Below, piece by piece: positions 31,500 to 43,456 of a stretch of DNA of 64,000 nt (positions within the stretch are counted from its first letter, which is position 1; each line of letters begins with the position of its first letter). The stretch is taken from assembly GCA_034440615.1 (NCBI GenBank), contig JAOTOM010004027.1:62001-126000 (forward strand). The letters are read 5' to 3'. The translations under genes were made by a program, and so were the position numbers. The notes under the pieces were generated by a model that worked only from the letters and a program-made list of their open reading frames with translations, was not told where the DNA came from and ran no database searches. Origin of the DNA: Ashinkailepas kermadecensis. Lineage: Eukaryota; Arthropoda; Thecostraca; Neolepadidae.

Positions 31500-31720
31500 C
31501 GAGGCGTCCACTACACGGTCCGGAAGCAATCAGCTGACACGCGGCGCGGTCAGCTGGCTGCTCAGCTGCATGCTGTGGGTCGTTCGGTGATCCAGCGGCC
31601 GGCCTAGGCCTTGCGGCCGGCCATCACTCGTCGGCCGGTGGGGCGCTCCTCGGCACCGCGTCGGCCGAGCAGCCGCCCGCCGCGACATCTATCGGGAAGA
31701 AGTGGCCACAACTAGCTGCG
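31500..31720. other. GC-rich, CpG-dense patch
   Basis: Contains repeated GGCCGGCC (31598, 31614) arranged as an inverted repeat around CCTTGC, and many CG dinucleotides. Possibly a CpG-rich promoter or the 5' end of the Gypsy leader; no direct evidence for either. Confidence 0.25.
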
Positions 31721-31849
31721 CCACCTAGTGTCAAGAAGTGGCAACACTCGGCTGTTATTGCAAGCTAAGTCCAGCGGCTGCCGTCAGCAGGCGGCGCCCA
31801 GTGCTGTACTAAGTTAGTCCAGTGATCTTCAGAGCTGCGGTAGCAGGGA

Positions 31850-32300
31850 CCGAGTGCTGCAGCACGAACTCTACCAACGGACTCGTCCGACGTCATCACA
31901 TCAGGGACCTCATGACGCCGGCTCTCGCATCTAAAAATCTGGAGACCAACCATTCAACGGACATCATAAGCACACCAACAGAAGCGCCGAGTGGGATCTG
32001 CTGCACCCAATTCTACCAACGAACATCAGCGGTATCACCGAGTGGGCTCTGCAGCACCGTTCGACGTCATCACATCAGGGACCTCACGACACCGGCTCTC
32101 GCATCTCAAATCGGGACACCCACCAGTCAACGGACATCATAACCACACCAACGGAAGCGCCGAGTGGGCTCTGCTGCACCTAAAATTCTACCAACGGACT
32201 CGTCGGACGTCATCACATCAGGGGACACCATGGCACCGGCTATCACATCTCAAAATATGGCGGCCCGGCATGCGACGCCATCACATCCGCCTAGGGATAT
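31850..32300. repeat. Tandem repeat, about 140-180 bp unit, upstream of gag
   Basis: Three diverged units each containing GACGTCATCACATCAGGGAC, GGCTCTCGCATCTCAAA, CAACGGACATCATAA and GCGCCGAGTGGGCTCTGCTG. Starts are near 31890, 32060 and 32205. Tandem repeats in the untranslated leader are known for several Gypsy elements, so this may be part of the element's 5' UTR. No protein is implied. The interval 32301-33075 shows no LTR, primer-binding site or gene that I can identify. Confidence 0.7.
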
Positions 32301-33075
32301 CTGGACACAGTAGCGACACCATCGGCGTTCGGCCCAGGGCGACCACCGACGGAATTCCAGCTATAGCCGCTATACATCAGCCGACGACCAAAGGAGCGTT
32401 CTCAGGACCAAAATATTCAACTGACAAGACATCTGACGATTATCCTCGGCGACACCGACACACCGACGGCCACATCAAGCGGACCGGTGGAGCAACCGAC
32501 ACCAATCAGAGGATGTTATACATGCACCAGCCGTGGCATCACCTTCAACAACAAACAAATCATCACTCGGGAAGCTGTCTCCGGCCACTTCATAAGTCCA
32601 GGCATCTGAAATCATCACGACACCTAGCAGACGGCTATTACGAGGATGTCCGATGTAAATGTCACCCCGGTTAGCTCTCACAGAGCCGCCACGAAATCAT
32701 AACACCTGCCGGAAATCTGATCAATTATCGCAGGGTTACCATCAGTGGCTACCGGAAGAGAGTGGCACAACTGACATCAGAAACCGTCTGAAGATAGCAA
32801 AGCCAGCGTGAGTTGGGTCATGAACACGCCGTAAGATATGGATTTTCACCCCTTTCCCGCCAAAGAACTCCTCTCACGTGTCCTTCATCATCCCACCCAC
32901 TTCCCGGTATCCTGATGGCCACAAACAATGGAAGGAAGGAAGAAGAAAAAAAAACCTGTAAGGAATGGCCTAATTACACGTAACCCAATATATCCGAAAG
33001 CCAGTCCATTAAGATAGGGAACAGGAAACCCACTAACGGCTCATACTGACGTCACATGCCTCGTTCCAGACGAAG

Positions 33076-34260
33076 ATGGAGCGCATGAGGATGCTGCACT
33101 CGGTGGATTCGTTCGACGGACAACAAAACTTGGAAGAATGGATAAAGATGATGGAAAAGGCTGCCTCTTTCGCCGGCTGGGACGAGGACGCCACCTTCCG
33201 AGCAGCCCTTTTCCGAGTGAGAGGGGAAGCAGGCGAATACATTGAGCAGTTGCAGGCAGAAGAAAAAATAAAAACCTGGAAGGACATCTGCCACTCACTA
33301 AGACAGCGATACCAAGCGACGGGAAGGAAACAATGGCACCAGTATTTGTTGAACACGGGCACCCAGGGCGCCAAAACTGTACAGGAATGGGCCCAAACAG
33401 TGAGAAAACTCTCCTTGTTGGCCCTAGGGGAGAGTCCCCTATCCACCTCAAAAACTGAACGTCAAGTCGGAACAGCTGGCGAAGAGCGAGAGGAAACCGG
33501 ACAAGGTATTAATGAAGAAGCCAAGAAAGCAATGTTAGATTATCTCCGTCGAACCAATTTCACCCGGGGTCTCCGAAGTAGCCTTCGGCAAATGGTTTGG
33601 AGAAAGAAGTGCCGCTCATTCGATGAAGCAATCGAAGTAGCCGCCGAAGAAGAAGGCCTGGAATCAGCCCTTAAGGAGGAAGAAGTATTGAGCTGTTACC
33701 AACAAGGGACCGGGGACGTCCGTCATCGTGGATTAGTAGAACACATTGTGGCAGCACTGGACCTGAGAGACCAGACAAAGAAAGGCGACGCGCAAAAAGG
33801 GGAAGCTAAGCCGCTCCAGGACACCCGCAAGGGCAAACCACCGTCAAGGAAGGTAAGGTACGAGGACGAAGCTGAAGACAGCAGCGAAGAGGACGAGAGA
33901 TGTCATCAGCGAGCCCGTCCACACTCAGGAGGAAATGTGGGATCGCGTTCAAGGCACCACAGGAGTATCAACAGCCGGAGCAGTGACCAGGAAGATCAGT
34001 ACAACGAGCCCCTGCCCTTACCACGGCACCCGAACTGGAGTTTCAAAGCTCCAAAGGGGAGGACCAGCTGGCCTAGAACTCAGGTGGGAAGAAACGATAC
34101 CGACCCGTCCACAGGTCCCTGGGGACAGTGGCGCAACACATAGGAGCAAGCAGATTTCGAAAGAAAACAGTGCTTTAACTGCCACCGCACTGGACACATG
34201 CGCAGGATGTGTCCGTGGCCAACCCAGGCCCGACCCTCGGGAAACGAGAAGCGTCGGCTG
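33076..34260 (+). pseudogene. gag: Gypsy gag (stop before zinc knuckle)
   Basis: ATG at 33076; about 355 residues to a TAG at 34141. The N-terminal capsid-like helical region includes NLEEWIKMMEKAASFAGW and KTWKDICHSLRQRY. The C-terminal part is charged. Directly after the stop, in the same frame, a CCHC knuckle CFNCHRTGHMRRMC lies at 34171-34212 (C-X2-C-X4-H-X4-C). The knuckle therefore belongs to Gag and the TAG is an inactivating mutation. Gag would form the particle and bind the genomic RNA. Confidence 0.88.
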
Positions 34261-35009
34261 TAATAGGGGAACAGCCGACCCAAAAGCCCAGAAATCCCCT
34301 TCAAAACGCAGTCCAGAGTTCAAGCCCACTGCAGCGAGTAAATGAAACCAATTCACAAGTGGATAACCAACCGACCCCAATCCACCAAGCCCTTGGATCA
34401 CGAATGTTTATGGGAAAGGTTTTGGCCACTCATGAAGAACCCGTACAAGAAGGAACTGATGGGCCACACCGGGATCGGCAAGGCATAGATGCCTGCGTAG
34501 TGAATATGAAAATTAACGGACAAACCAGCATAGTACTGGTGGACACCGGGTCAATGGTTACCCTGGTTCGATCTACTACGCTCAAAACCCAGCACCTCAC
34601 TACAAGGCCTCCTCCAGCTCGCCTGCGATCGGCTACCGGACACGAGCTGGATGCGACCCACCAGGCGCTACTCAGGTTCACCCTCGGGGATCACTCCCTG
34701 AGTCATTGGACCTACGTTTGCCCGGAGCTGACGTATGATGCAATCATCGGTTTCGACTTCATCAGGAGCCAAGACATAACCATCCATGGGAAACAACACA
34801 AAATAACAGTAGGCGGTCGAACCGAAATCCCAATGGAACTCGCGAGGACCCTATCAGCGAACATTGAGGCAGTTTCAGTCGCTGCAGAACATCACAAGTC
34901 AACAGTAGAACCCCAGATACACGGCCAAATCCTCGAAAATCAAGGGTCCATCGGCCGGCAGTCAAAAGTTGTTCCCATTCAGAGATGTTGCGAAACATCA
35001 CCTGCATAA
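34209..35009 (+). pseudogene. pol: Gypsy pol: aspartic protease
   Basis: A retropepsin-like domain with VLVDTGSMVTLV (active-site D-T-G at about 34542-34550) and the hydrophobic AIIGFDFI motif (about 34740). It overlaps the end of gag in a different frame, consistent with ribosomal frameshifting. A single TAA at 35007-35009 separates it from RT in the same frame. Confidence 0.87.
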
Positions 35010-36663
35010 CCAATCAAGATCACCAGCATCGCCCCAGGTCAACCAGGGTGGGACAGTGAAATAGACACCGGAAAACTAACAAAAAAGCAACGGGCCAGCA
35101 TTCTTCAACTTATTCAGGACCACGAAGACTGCTTTTCATGGGATGGTAGTCTCGGCACATGTGACCTACTAGAACACCGGATCGACCTGACCACGGACAA
35201 GCCCGTGAGGAGGCCAGCCTACCGATCAGCTCACTCCCATAAAGAGATCATCGAGCAAGAAGTCAGAGACATGCTCAAAAAGGGGGTGATTGAGCCATCG
35301 ACCTCGGAATACGCCGCCGGAGTGGTGCTAGTCCCCAAAAAGAATGGAGAAATCCGCTTCTGTATCGATTACCGCGGTATTAATGACATCACCAGAGCAG
35401 ACCACTACCCTCTTAACCCGTTAACCCGGAACGAAATCTTCGACACCATGGGGGAGGGTCGAATCTTCAGCTGCTTGGACTGTCAGCAAGGCTACTGGCA
35501 AGTGAAAATGGCGGAGCCGGATCGGCACAAAACTGCTTTCAGATGCTTCCTAGGACTCTTCCAGTTCATCAAAGTGCCATTCGGCCTAAAAAACGCACCG
35601 GCAACGTATCAAAGGCTGATGTCCCACATCCTATCGGGATACACAGGGCGCTTTTGTCATGTCTTCATCGACGACATCATCTGTTTCTCCAAGACACTGG
35701 ATGATCACCTGACGCATTTGGGGCTCATCTTCCGACGACTCCGAGAAGCTGGCATCAAGCTAAAACCCTCGAAGTGCGTCTTCGCGAAGGAGAAGGTGAA
35801 GTATCTAGGGCATCTGATTTCGCCAGGAGAAATCCGTCCCGACCCGGGGAACGTCCAGGCTCTCCTGAACGTCCAACCACCCAAGACAGTCAAAGCCGTT
35901 CGATCTCTACTGGGCATGGCCTCATACTATCGATCATTCGTTCCAGATTTTAGTAGACGCGCACAGCCACTAACAGAACTGACCAAGAAGAAGATGCCCT
36001 TCACCTGGGGCGAAGAGCAACAAAAAGCGTACGAAAGTCTGAAGGAAGCTCTTACTAACGAACCTGTGCTAGCTCTTCCGGATTTCATGAAGCCCTTCAT
36101 CCTAATGACCGACGGGAGCTCCACGGGGATGGGGGCTGTCCTGGGGCAGCAACACGGCGATGCAAAGGAAAGAGTGATCGCCTATGCCTCAAAGAAAACT
36201 GGACCACTAGAAAGGAAGTACTCAGCGTGCGAGTCTGAATGCTTCGCCCTTGTATGGGCCGTCAGACACTTCCGGGACTATCTGATAGGCCGAAAAACGC
36301 GGGTGCTCACGGACCACTGGGCTCTGAAGTGGCTCATGACCGCCAAAAACATGGCACCCCGCTTGCAACGATGGCGCCAAGCCCTGCTGGAATACGATTT
36401 GGACATCCAGCATAGGCCAGGCATTCAACATCGGAACGCCGACTTCCTCTCCAGGCTCCACGAAGAAGGACCACCAGAGGAAGAAGAAGTGGAGGAGCAC
36501 CAGAACAAGCATTGGGAGGTGGCTATCCTGGTGGAAGATATGGATAGCGCTCGGGGAGAGAAGACACGGATGCAGAGCATAGAAAGCTCGGCCCACGGAA
36601 GTCAAACAAGGACTAGTCCTAACCATGGACCGGATCAAGAGCAAAGGGCAAGGACGCCAAGGG
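35010..36663 (+). pseudogene. pol: Gypsy pol: reverse transcriptase and RNase H
   Basis: Same frame as protease. Coding is continuous from 35010, giving RT pre-motif DLLEHRIDLTTDKPVRRPAY, GVIEPSTSEYAAGVVLVPKK, RFCIDYRGIND, FSCLDCQQGYWQV (motif A), PFGLKNAPATYQR, FIDDIICFS (catalytic DD, 35664-35690) and KVKYLGHLIS. RNase H follows with LMTDGSSTGMGAVL (36097), YSACESECFAL and VLTDHWALKW. Catalytic residues look intact. The domain is cut at 36664 by the hAT-like insertion shortly before integrase. Confidence 0.93.
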
Positions 36664-38707
36664 CAGGGGTAAAAAATATGCAGAACCTTCTCCAAAGTAA
36701 CAACATCAGTATCCGATATTTCTCCATTTCAAATATGTTGCCCAAAAGGCCAATAAGCAACCCAAACTCTTTTGCATCGGTTCACACGACCGAATTCCAG
36801 GACCAAAAGTTGTCCATTTCAACAATTTACCACACAAAAAACGATGCCCGCTAAAAATTTGCACTCGGAAAATATCACCGAATTTTCGCAATGCCATATG
36901 TCAGCGGGTCATTGCGAGGACTACCCATTCGCCGTGGATTTCCTTTCGATATGTCCAAGCATATATGATACATTCATGATCTTCGGGAGAATTGGCATTG
37001 CTGTGGTGCTTGCTGCTTACAACTGAAAACATAAAAACACCGACTTTGTAGGAAGTGGGTCTTGCACAAGCACCACAGGAGGCTTGATCGTAACGACTTC
37101 TAAAACCGCATTCAGAACACGCTTTAAGAACAGGGAAATGTTACTTTCACTTGTTACTTTCAGTGAAATAAAACAATGCTCTTTGATGAATGGTGTTTTT
37201 TAAAATATATATTTCCCATCTCACAGCTAGGTCAAACAAACAAACTTACAGAAGCGTGCAGGTAACCAATCGCAGTTTGAGACAGTGACACAGGCAGGGG
37301 GGGGTTCAAAGGGGTCAGTTGACCCCCTCCCTAGAAATTTTGGAAGGGTCCGCACTCAAAGGGGGGCCCGGTTTCAGCCAAGTGGGGCCCGGTCTGGATC
37401 AGGTGTGGGCCCGGTCTGAGCCAGTAGGGGGTCCGGTCTGAGCCATATGGGGCCCTATCTGAGCCGGAAGGGGGCCTTGTCTGAGACAGCATTGTGGGAG
37501 TTGATTGTTTCTAACGAGTTAGGTACCTATGTGCAGACATACAACAGGGGAATGGGTATAAAACTGTGCATCATGTTCTATGTCAGGGGCCCCCACCCAG
37601 CTATTTTGTTGTTGGATTTTGCTCTCCATGCATCTATAGTTTCCGAATTTAGGAGTTCTTCTCACCTCACATGCCACTGGCATTGTCTGACATGTTATCA
37701 GCTGAAGAACTGGGAGGACATTGGGGAGGCCATGCCCCCCAAAAAAAAAGAATACAAATCGACGCCCCTGCCTCGGCCCCCCCCGAATCATTTTCATAAA
37801 TCGAAACACCCCTGGATGGCTTCATGTAAAAAACAATATCAGTAAGAACCGTGGTAACTAGCTTAACAAACGCAAACCCCAAATGCACCCAAATATCGCA
37901 CCCGACACACTATAAACGGAAACAAAACGGAACGGCGCCTAGCAGAAATAGATATACCCTTGGCGAAGTGACCTGGCATTTGCAAGTATTTACGTCACCA
38001 TCGCCATTCGAACAAGGTTAAAGATTAAAAGGGCATTAGAAACCGCAAATAAGTTGAAAAATGCATTTGATCCGACTCTGAATGCGATGCTCTTTCACGT
38101 CAGAGGCCTTAATTTATCGAACGGATCGCCATAAGCGTGTTAAAAAGAGCCATAGTAAGAAAATAGGCGCTGCCAAGCCAGTACCTCCAGATCTCGAGTT
38201 TTTTTTCGGAAATTCGCATAACTGTGAGCCTTGCATTCATTTCATGAAATTGTACGAAGGTCGATTCTTAAATAGTGGAGAAGAGTCGCCCTATAAGAAA
38301 AAATCGCCCATGTCTTCTTCTTTTTTTTGCAAAAGTTAAAAAAAACAATTGTTTTACTTATGATTTATTTTTTCAACAACCAGCAAAACACATTCTAACA
38401 TCGATTATCTTTAGTTTCTGAGTTTCCCTTTTGGAGAACACTTCTCCACGGTGGATAACTCACTTTGTGCATGCGAGTAGTGATGGGACTGGTTGAGCTG
38501 CCACTTTTGCTAACACGTAATCCGAATGGAACTGACGCGTTATAAAAAGCTTTATGACGGACAAATAAGGACTGAGGCGTTGCCAGTTCTACTTTGAAGT
38601 TGTCTCGTATCAGCTATGCTCTCGCGCATTGAATTCTCCATTTTCGTGGGCTTCCTCCATATCTTCTCCAAAGTGGACTTTGTGACTTTGTGGGTTTTTT
38701 ACCCCTG
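36664..38707. mobile_element. hAT-like non-autonomous DNA transposon inserted in pol
   Basis: Perfect 13-bp terminal inverted repeats, CAGGGGTAAAAAA at 36664-36676 and TTTTTTACCCCTG at 38695-38707. A perfect 8-bp TSD, GCCAAGGG, lies at 36656-36663 and 38708-38715. TIRs starting CAGGG with 8-bp TSDs are diagnostic of the hAT superfamily. At 2,044 bp the element has no recognisable transposase, so it is non-autonomous. Subterminal CTTCTCCAAAG (36684) and CTTCTCCAAAG (38663) recur in the same orientation. Pol coding resumes after the right TSD. Confidence 0.92.
37280..37490. repeat. GC-rich short tandem repeat within the hAT-like element
   Basis: About six units based on GGGGCCCGGTCTGAGCCA (20-28 bp each, variable spacing). 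The preceding GGGGTCAGTTGACCCC at 37313-37328 is a perfect 16-bp palindrome. No gene is implied. Confidence 0.8.
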
Positions 38708-38715
38708 GCCAAGGG

Positions 38716-40448
38716 AAGCCCTCAAGCAGCCGACGGGGGACACAATGGAGACGACCAAGAAAACGGATCCCAGCCGACCACTATGGGACCGAAGAAGCAG
38801 GCTCCGAGAGCTACAGTTGGCCGATTCGGATTGCCAATACCTATCAGAGACTTTAACCACCGGTGTGAGGGAGAGACCGTGGTCACGTCACCACTCCTTT
38901 CAGATCGCATCCGATGGTGTTCTGGAGGAATTGACGTGTGACGTGACAGGAGAAGAGGTACAAAGATCGGTGCTCCCCCAGTCATTAGTACCGGCCGCCG
39001 TGAGGGACGCACATGCAGGGCACCTTAAAACTAAGAAAACGCTGGACAACCTGAGAGACAAATTCTTCTTCCGGCACATGTACGCCACATGTCACCGCTA
39101 CGTTCAAGGGTGCAAAGTGTGCCAAACCAAGGACAAAGGCCGCAAGGCACAAGCACCGCTGGGAAGCATGCCCGAACCCCTTGGGGCGTGGCACACAGTA
39201 GCCGTGGATGTCTTAGGTCCGCTACCGGAAACAAAAAGTGGAAAGAAATACGTCATCGTCATCACTGACTATCTAACCCGGTATGTACTAGCAGTAGCCA
39301 CGCGAAACCAAACCGCCATCACCACTGCTCAAGTCTTGATGGACAAATTCCTGGAATATGTTCTCCCAGAGAGGCTCATCTCCGACAATGTGAGCAACTT
39401 CCGGTCTCATCTGGTGCAAGAGCTGTACCGCCTGCTTCAGATCAATTAATTGTACACTACGCCCTACCATTCTCAGTTTGACGGACTCTGCGAGAGGTTC
39501 AACCGGACGCTGGCATCCATGCTACGAGCCTTCGTAGCAGAACACCAAAGAGACTGGGACGTCTACCTCCCCTATGTCATGCACGCCTATCGAGCCACCC
39601 ACCAAGCCGCGATTCACGAAAGTCCGTTCTTCTTGATGTTCCTACGACCATGCAGAGCACCATTAGACATCATGCTGAAAGAACATCGTCAGGACTACCC
39701 AGATCCGGCCAACGAGGTGGAATAAACAAAACCTGACGCAATCATACGCTTGCGTACGGCGTTCACCGCAGTGCGCCAGCGGCTTGCACAAGCCCACACA
39801 GACCAGAAAAGGTACCACGACCGCCGGAGCAAATCGCGGGAACTGAAAGTAGGAGACGAGGTCCTCATGTTGGACGAACGACTGCAAACGGGTCAGACGC
39901 GCAAACTCCACAGGCCATGGCAGCCAGGATACCGCATCGTCAAACAAACCGGGCCACTCAACTACCTGGTGAAGCACCCAAGTCATCCTGAGAAGGCTAA
40001 GCGAGTCCACGTCAATCGACTGAAGCTAGCAATCCCTACTCTATCATGGCCAGAGGATGCTACTATCACCAAACTCCCGGAACAAGTCCCCTCACCTAAG
40101 GTCCATCCCAGGGAGCATCTGGAAGAGTGGATGGCCAAGGAACGGACCTGGTATCAGCCCTTCCGCAAAGACATGAACGATTTCATCACTGATAGCTCCT
40201 CAATCGACGACGAAGAGAGCAACCCTAGACGGGTCAGGAGGGAACAGCCATCACAGGAACGAAGGCCACAAATTGTGAGGCTCCGACAACTACCCGCCCT
40301 GGAATTTCCCGGTGCCACTCCACGCCTGAGGATACCAGCACAAGCTACCCCAGCAGTACGGCCACAGGCACCGGAGAATAGGCTTAGCCCACCTCCACCG
40401 CGAAGATCCGGAAGAACCCACAAACCGCCCCAGAGGTATCTTCCCTGA
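38716..40448 (+). pseudogene. pol: Gypsy pol: integrase
   Basis: Resumes pol after the transposon. The zinc-binding HHCC module is visible as DAHAGH ... GCKVCQ (about 39005-39123). Catalytic core: first D in VAVDVLGPLP (about 39203), second D in LISDN (about 39382), E in LCERFNRTL (about 39493), giving a D-D-35-E-type spacing. A stop at 39447-39449 lies between the second D and E, and another at 39723. The C-terminal part (39750-40448) includes RKLHRPWQPGYRIV, the GPY/F-like module, and ends in Pro/Arg-rich sequence. Confidence 0.9.
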
Positions 40449-40650
40449 AGGGGGGAAGATATGCTCGAGAAATGTTACTTCACCCCGTCGCGACGGCAAA
40501 TTCCGTCCCTGCTAACGCAGCCTATTGTCAAAAACGAACAAACGAAACAAAATCTCAAGGACCCTTCTCTCCCTCCAAAGGAACGTTAACTACACCACCA
40601 AGGAACCAACCTGATCTACCTGTTTCAGGGGATCTGCAAGGTGGCTCATC

Positions 40651-42066
40651 GTGCTGGCCCTCGCCTGCACCCGAGAACGAGTCGACTGTTCGCGAAGCAG
40701 AGACGGAGACCCGGATCTCTCCGCGGGAATCATCTTTCAGCCAAGAGGTGCGCTAGTGTTGGCCACGGGAACGTGGACGCTTGCCGTTCAGTTGAAGGAC
40801 ACCCACCTCAGGCACCAGGCTAGGATTATACGAAAGAACATGGAGGGTATCGGTATAGCATTGGACGATATGTTGGGCAAAATGAGAGCCGGGAAAATGG
40901 GACAAATAACACATCGGAGGCAACGAACCGTCAGAAGAAATTTATAGGTGCTTTGAAGAAGCTGTGGGACGTGGGAACAGAGATGGATGAAGCATGATCT
41001 AGACGGGGCTATTAGCAACCTCCGGAAGCTCCAGCATGAAAGGAAAGCAGGACGAAGAGCGCGGGGACTAGTCAACTTCGTGGGCGAAGGGCTCAGCTGG
41101 CTGTTTGGCACGGCCACCCAGCGAGACACCCAACAACTCCACAAGGAACTCAAGGGAATCCGCACAGCTGCGGGGCAGCTGCACCACGTGGCGGAATTAC
41201 AAGCCACCGTGATGACAGCCCTGACCGAGGAAGCCGGGGCCGAACGCCATAACCTCCATCGCCTGGCCGAAGAAACGAAGCGCCTGGCCGACGCGGTTCT
41301 GAAAGACCGCGTCGCTAACCGGAGAGCCCATATAAATATCCGCCGGGAGGTGGACCTGAGTAACGCCGTGGCCTCAGCCGTTCGCATCGCCGGGGCCGCA
41401 GTCACCGCCTTCAAGGACGAAGCCCAGAGAGTTATGCAGGCCATGACACATACCCAGCAAGGGACCTTAACTCCAACCATTATTCCACCAACAGTATTGC
41501 AGACGACGCTCGCAGAAATCAAGACCCGCCTTCCGAATAGCTGGAGCACGGTTGGCTCGTCCAAAACCACGGCAGCGGATCTCTATCATCTATTAGACGT
41601 CAAAGCAGTACCTCTAAAGAACGGATGGGAAATCCACGTTGACATCCCACTCCATCACCTTCCCTACTCAACCTTTCAATTATACAAGGCAGTCCCGATT
41701 CCGACCCATCTTCAGAACACTTCGTTTGACCTGATAACTGAACTAAAACAGAAATACCTGGCTATATCGGACGACCAACGACTCCACTTCGAGGTGGACA
41801 GAGAAGAGATAGCCAGCTGCCGCAAGTATAGCGAAGGAACCGTCTGCGGAACCTTCACTCCTTTAATAACCCAAACGCGAAAGGGTTGTTTATACAGCGC
41901 TTTTCGCCAGGACATTCCGGCCACAGATATGTCCTGCACCCGTCGCCTGTCCCGACCCTCGCTTCACCTGTTCACCATTTCGGAAACCTCTTGGGCATAC
42001 GTCTTACCGGATAAAGAGATCTTTGCCGGACCAATCGGGGAAAGGTGGAAGGAAGGACATAAGTGA
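40651..42066 (+). pseudogene. env: Gypsy env, F-protein-like envelope, broken
   Basis: The position after integrase and the motifs indicate an errantivirus-type envelope related to baculovirus F proteins. The N-terminal half (40651-40947) has GIIFQPRGALVLATGTWTL. After frame breaks at about 40945-40986, the main ORF begins. Near its start is a basic RRAR cleavage-like site followed by GLVNFVGEGLSWLFGTAT, the conserved fusion-peptide-like block, then a long helical segment and a cysteine-bearing C-terminal half. I see no C-terminal transmembrane segment before the stop at 42066, so the protein is truncated as well as frame-broken. The copy is not functional as it stands. Confidence 0.82.
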
Positions 42067-42091
42067 AATGTGTAACTTGTGAAACCTATCC

Positions 42092-42112
42092 CAGGATCAC
42101 GAGGACGTGATC
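42092..42112. repeat. Short inverted repeat near the end of env
   Basis: GATCACG and CGTGATC are separated by a short AGGA loop, between the env stop and the LTR-like repeat. Role unknown. Confidence 0.5.
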
Positions 42113-42130
42113 TTCGAGGGAAGTCTGAAA

Positions 42131-43132
42131 TGTAAGACGGCTTACATTTTTTCTTCAATACTGCGCTTGTACGGTCGCGGGCCGGACCAGCCTGCCAGAC
42201 CACTCGTCACAGCCCAACCGAAACAAAGCTGCGAGAAACCACCTAGACCGTGACGGGACAAACAAGCCAATTCAAATGGGGCCATGACACCGGGCACACC
42301 CATCGGGAGTGGTATAAATACCGCTCTGACAGGCAGTCGGGAGGACATTCAACGGAGGACATTCAACGGAGGACCCTCAGCAAACGAACATTCGACGGGA
42401 CCGCCAGGAAGCTGATAGTGAAAGTGCAGTGCTTGAGCCTTCACTAGTGTGCGGACGACACAGATTCTCCTGGCATGTGAGTGAACCCTTGGCGATGTAC
42501 CATTCATCAATGTCCGTGACCTGACCCGCCCGTCACTGGTGAAGCTAAATCGGCATGGCCCCGGTCAGTGGAGGGAGGCGATAATTTTCCCCAGCAAATG
42601 AGATCAGAGAAATGGGCGGGGCACAGTTAGAGCCAGCTGGGCGTAAGTGGATGCGAGTGAAAGTGTGTGAGCGAACCGTACAGGTTCGGCCCCGGAGCGA
42701 GAATGCCACCAAATGAATAAATGTGTATGTACGTGCGTACGAAAAGAGGGTGGGGAGATTGTAAGGTGGTAGGTAAGGTTTCCTAGATTGCAAGGTGGTA
42801 GGATAGGTAAGGTTTCTTTCTTCTCTGTTCATTGACTACACCTGTGAAATATATATAACCTGAGAAAAAACAAACGCATGTTACTATGAGTATATCCTCA
42901 TTCCCATCCAAGGGAGAGTTGGGAACAAGAGACCCACCTGGTCTCGAAAGGATACTAAAGGAACACAGATCCGGCCCGGGCCGTGTTAATTAACCCCTCC
43001 ATTCTTTCCGAGGGATATAAAGTACTATGGAGATCTGTTGGGCCCCACGTCACTCTACGGATAAAACTGTACGAACGGCCAAAGTGCGCATAATACCGGC
43101 CTCTGCCTCTCTGCCCCTCTGCCTACCTGTCA
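42131..43132 (+). repeat. LTR-like repeat copy 1 (3' LTR of Gypsy)
   Basis: A 1.0-kb segment starting TGTAAGACGGCTTACA and ending CTACCTGTCA (TG...CA), repeated almost unchanged at 45787-46786. It carries a TATA-like GTGGTATAAATACCGC at 42310-42325, a following CAGTCGGGAGGACATTCAAC region, and AATAAA-like GAATAAATG near 42716. Position directly after env supports a 3' LTR. No matching copy is seen before gag. Confidence 0.72.

Positions 43133-43456
<324 letters not shown>

Larger units (their letters stand above)
33076..43132 (+). mobile_element. Gypsy (errantivirus-like) LTR retrotransposon
   Basis: The order gag, protease, RT/RNase H, integrase, env, LTR-like repeat is that of env-bearing Metaviridae. 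Gag is in one frame and pol in another, as expected for frameshift expression. Inactivating changes are a stop before the gag zinc knuckle (34141), a stop between protease and RT (35007), a hAT-like insertion (36664-38707), stops in integrase (39447, 39723) and breaks in env. A 5' LTR matching the 3' repeat is not visible upstream of gag, so the copy is incomplete at its left end or the assembly has lost it. Confidence 0.9.

Noticed and set aside
31991..32674. 227-residue open frame rich in His/Thr
   Set aside because: It spans tandem DNA repeats and has no domain; considered a repeat artefact.
33435..34401. Antisense ORFs across gag and pol
   Set aside because: Shadow frames opposite clear gag/pol coding.
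38082..38339. Candidate transposase ORF inside the hAT-like element
   Set aside because: Only 85 residues, Lys-rich, without hAT dimerisation or DDE motifs.
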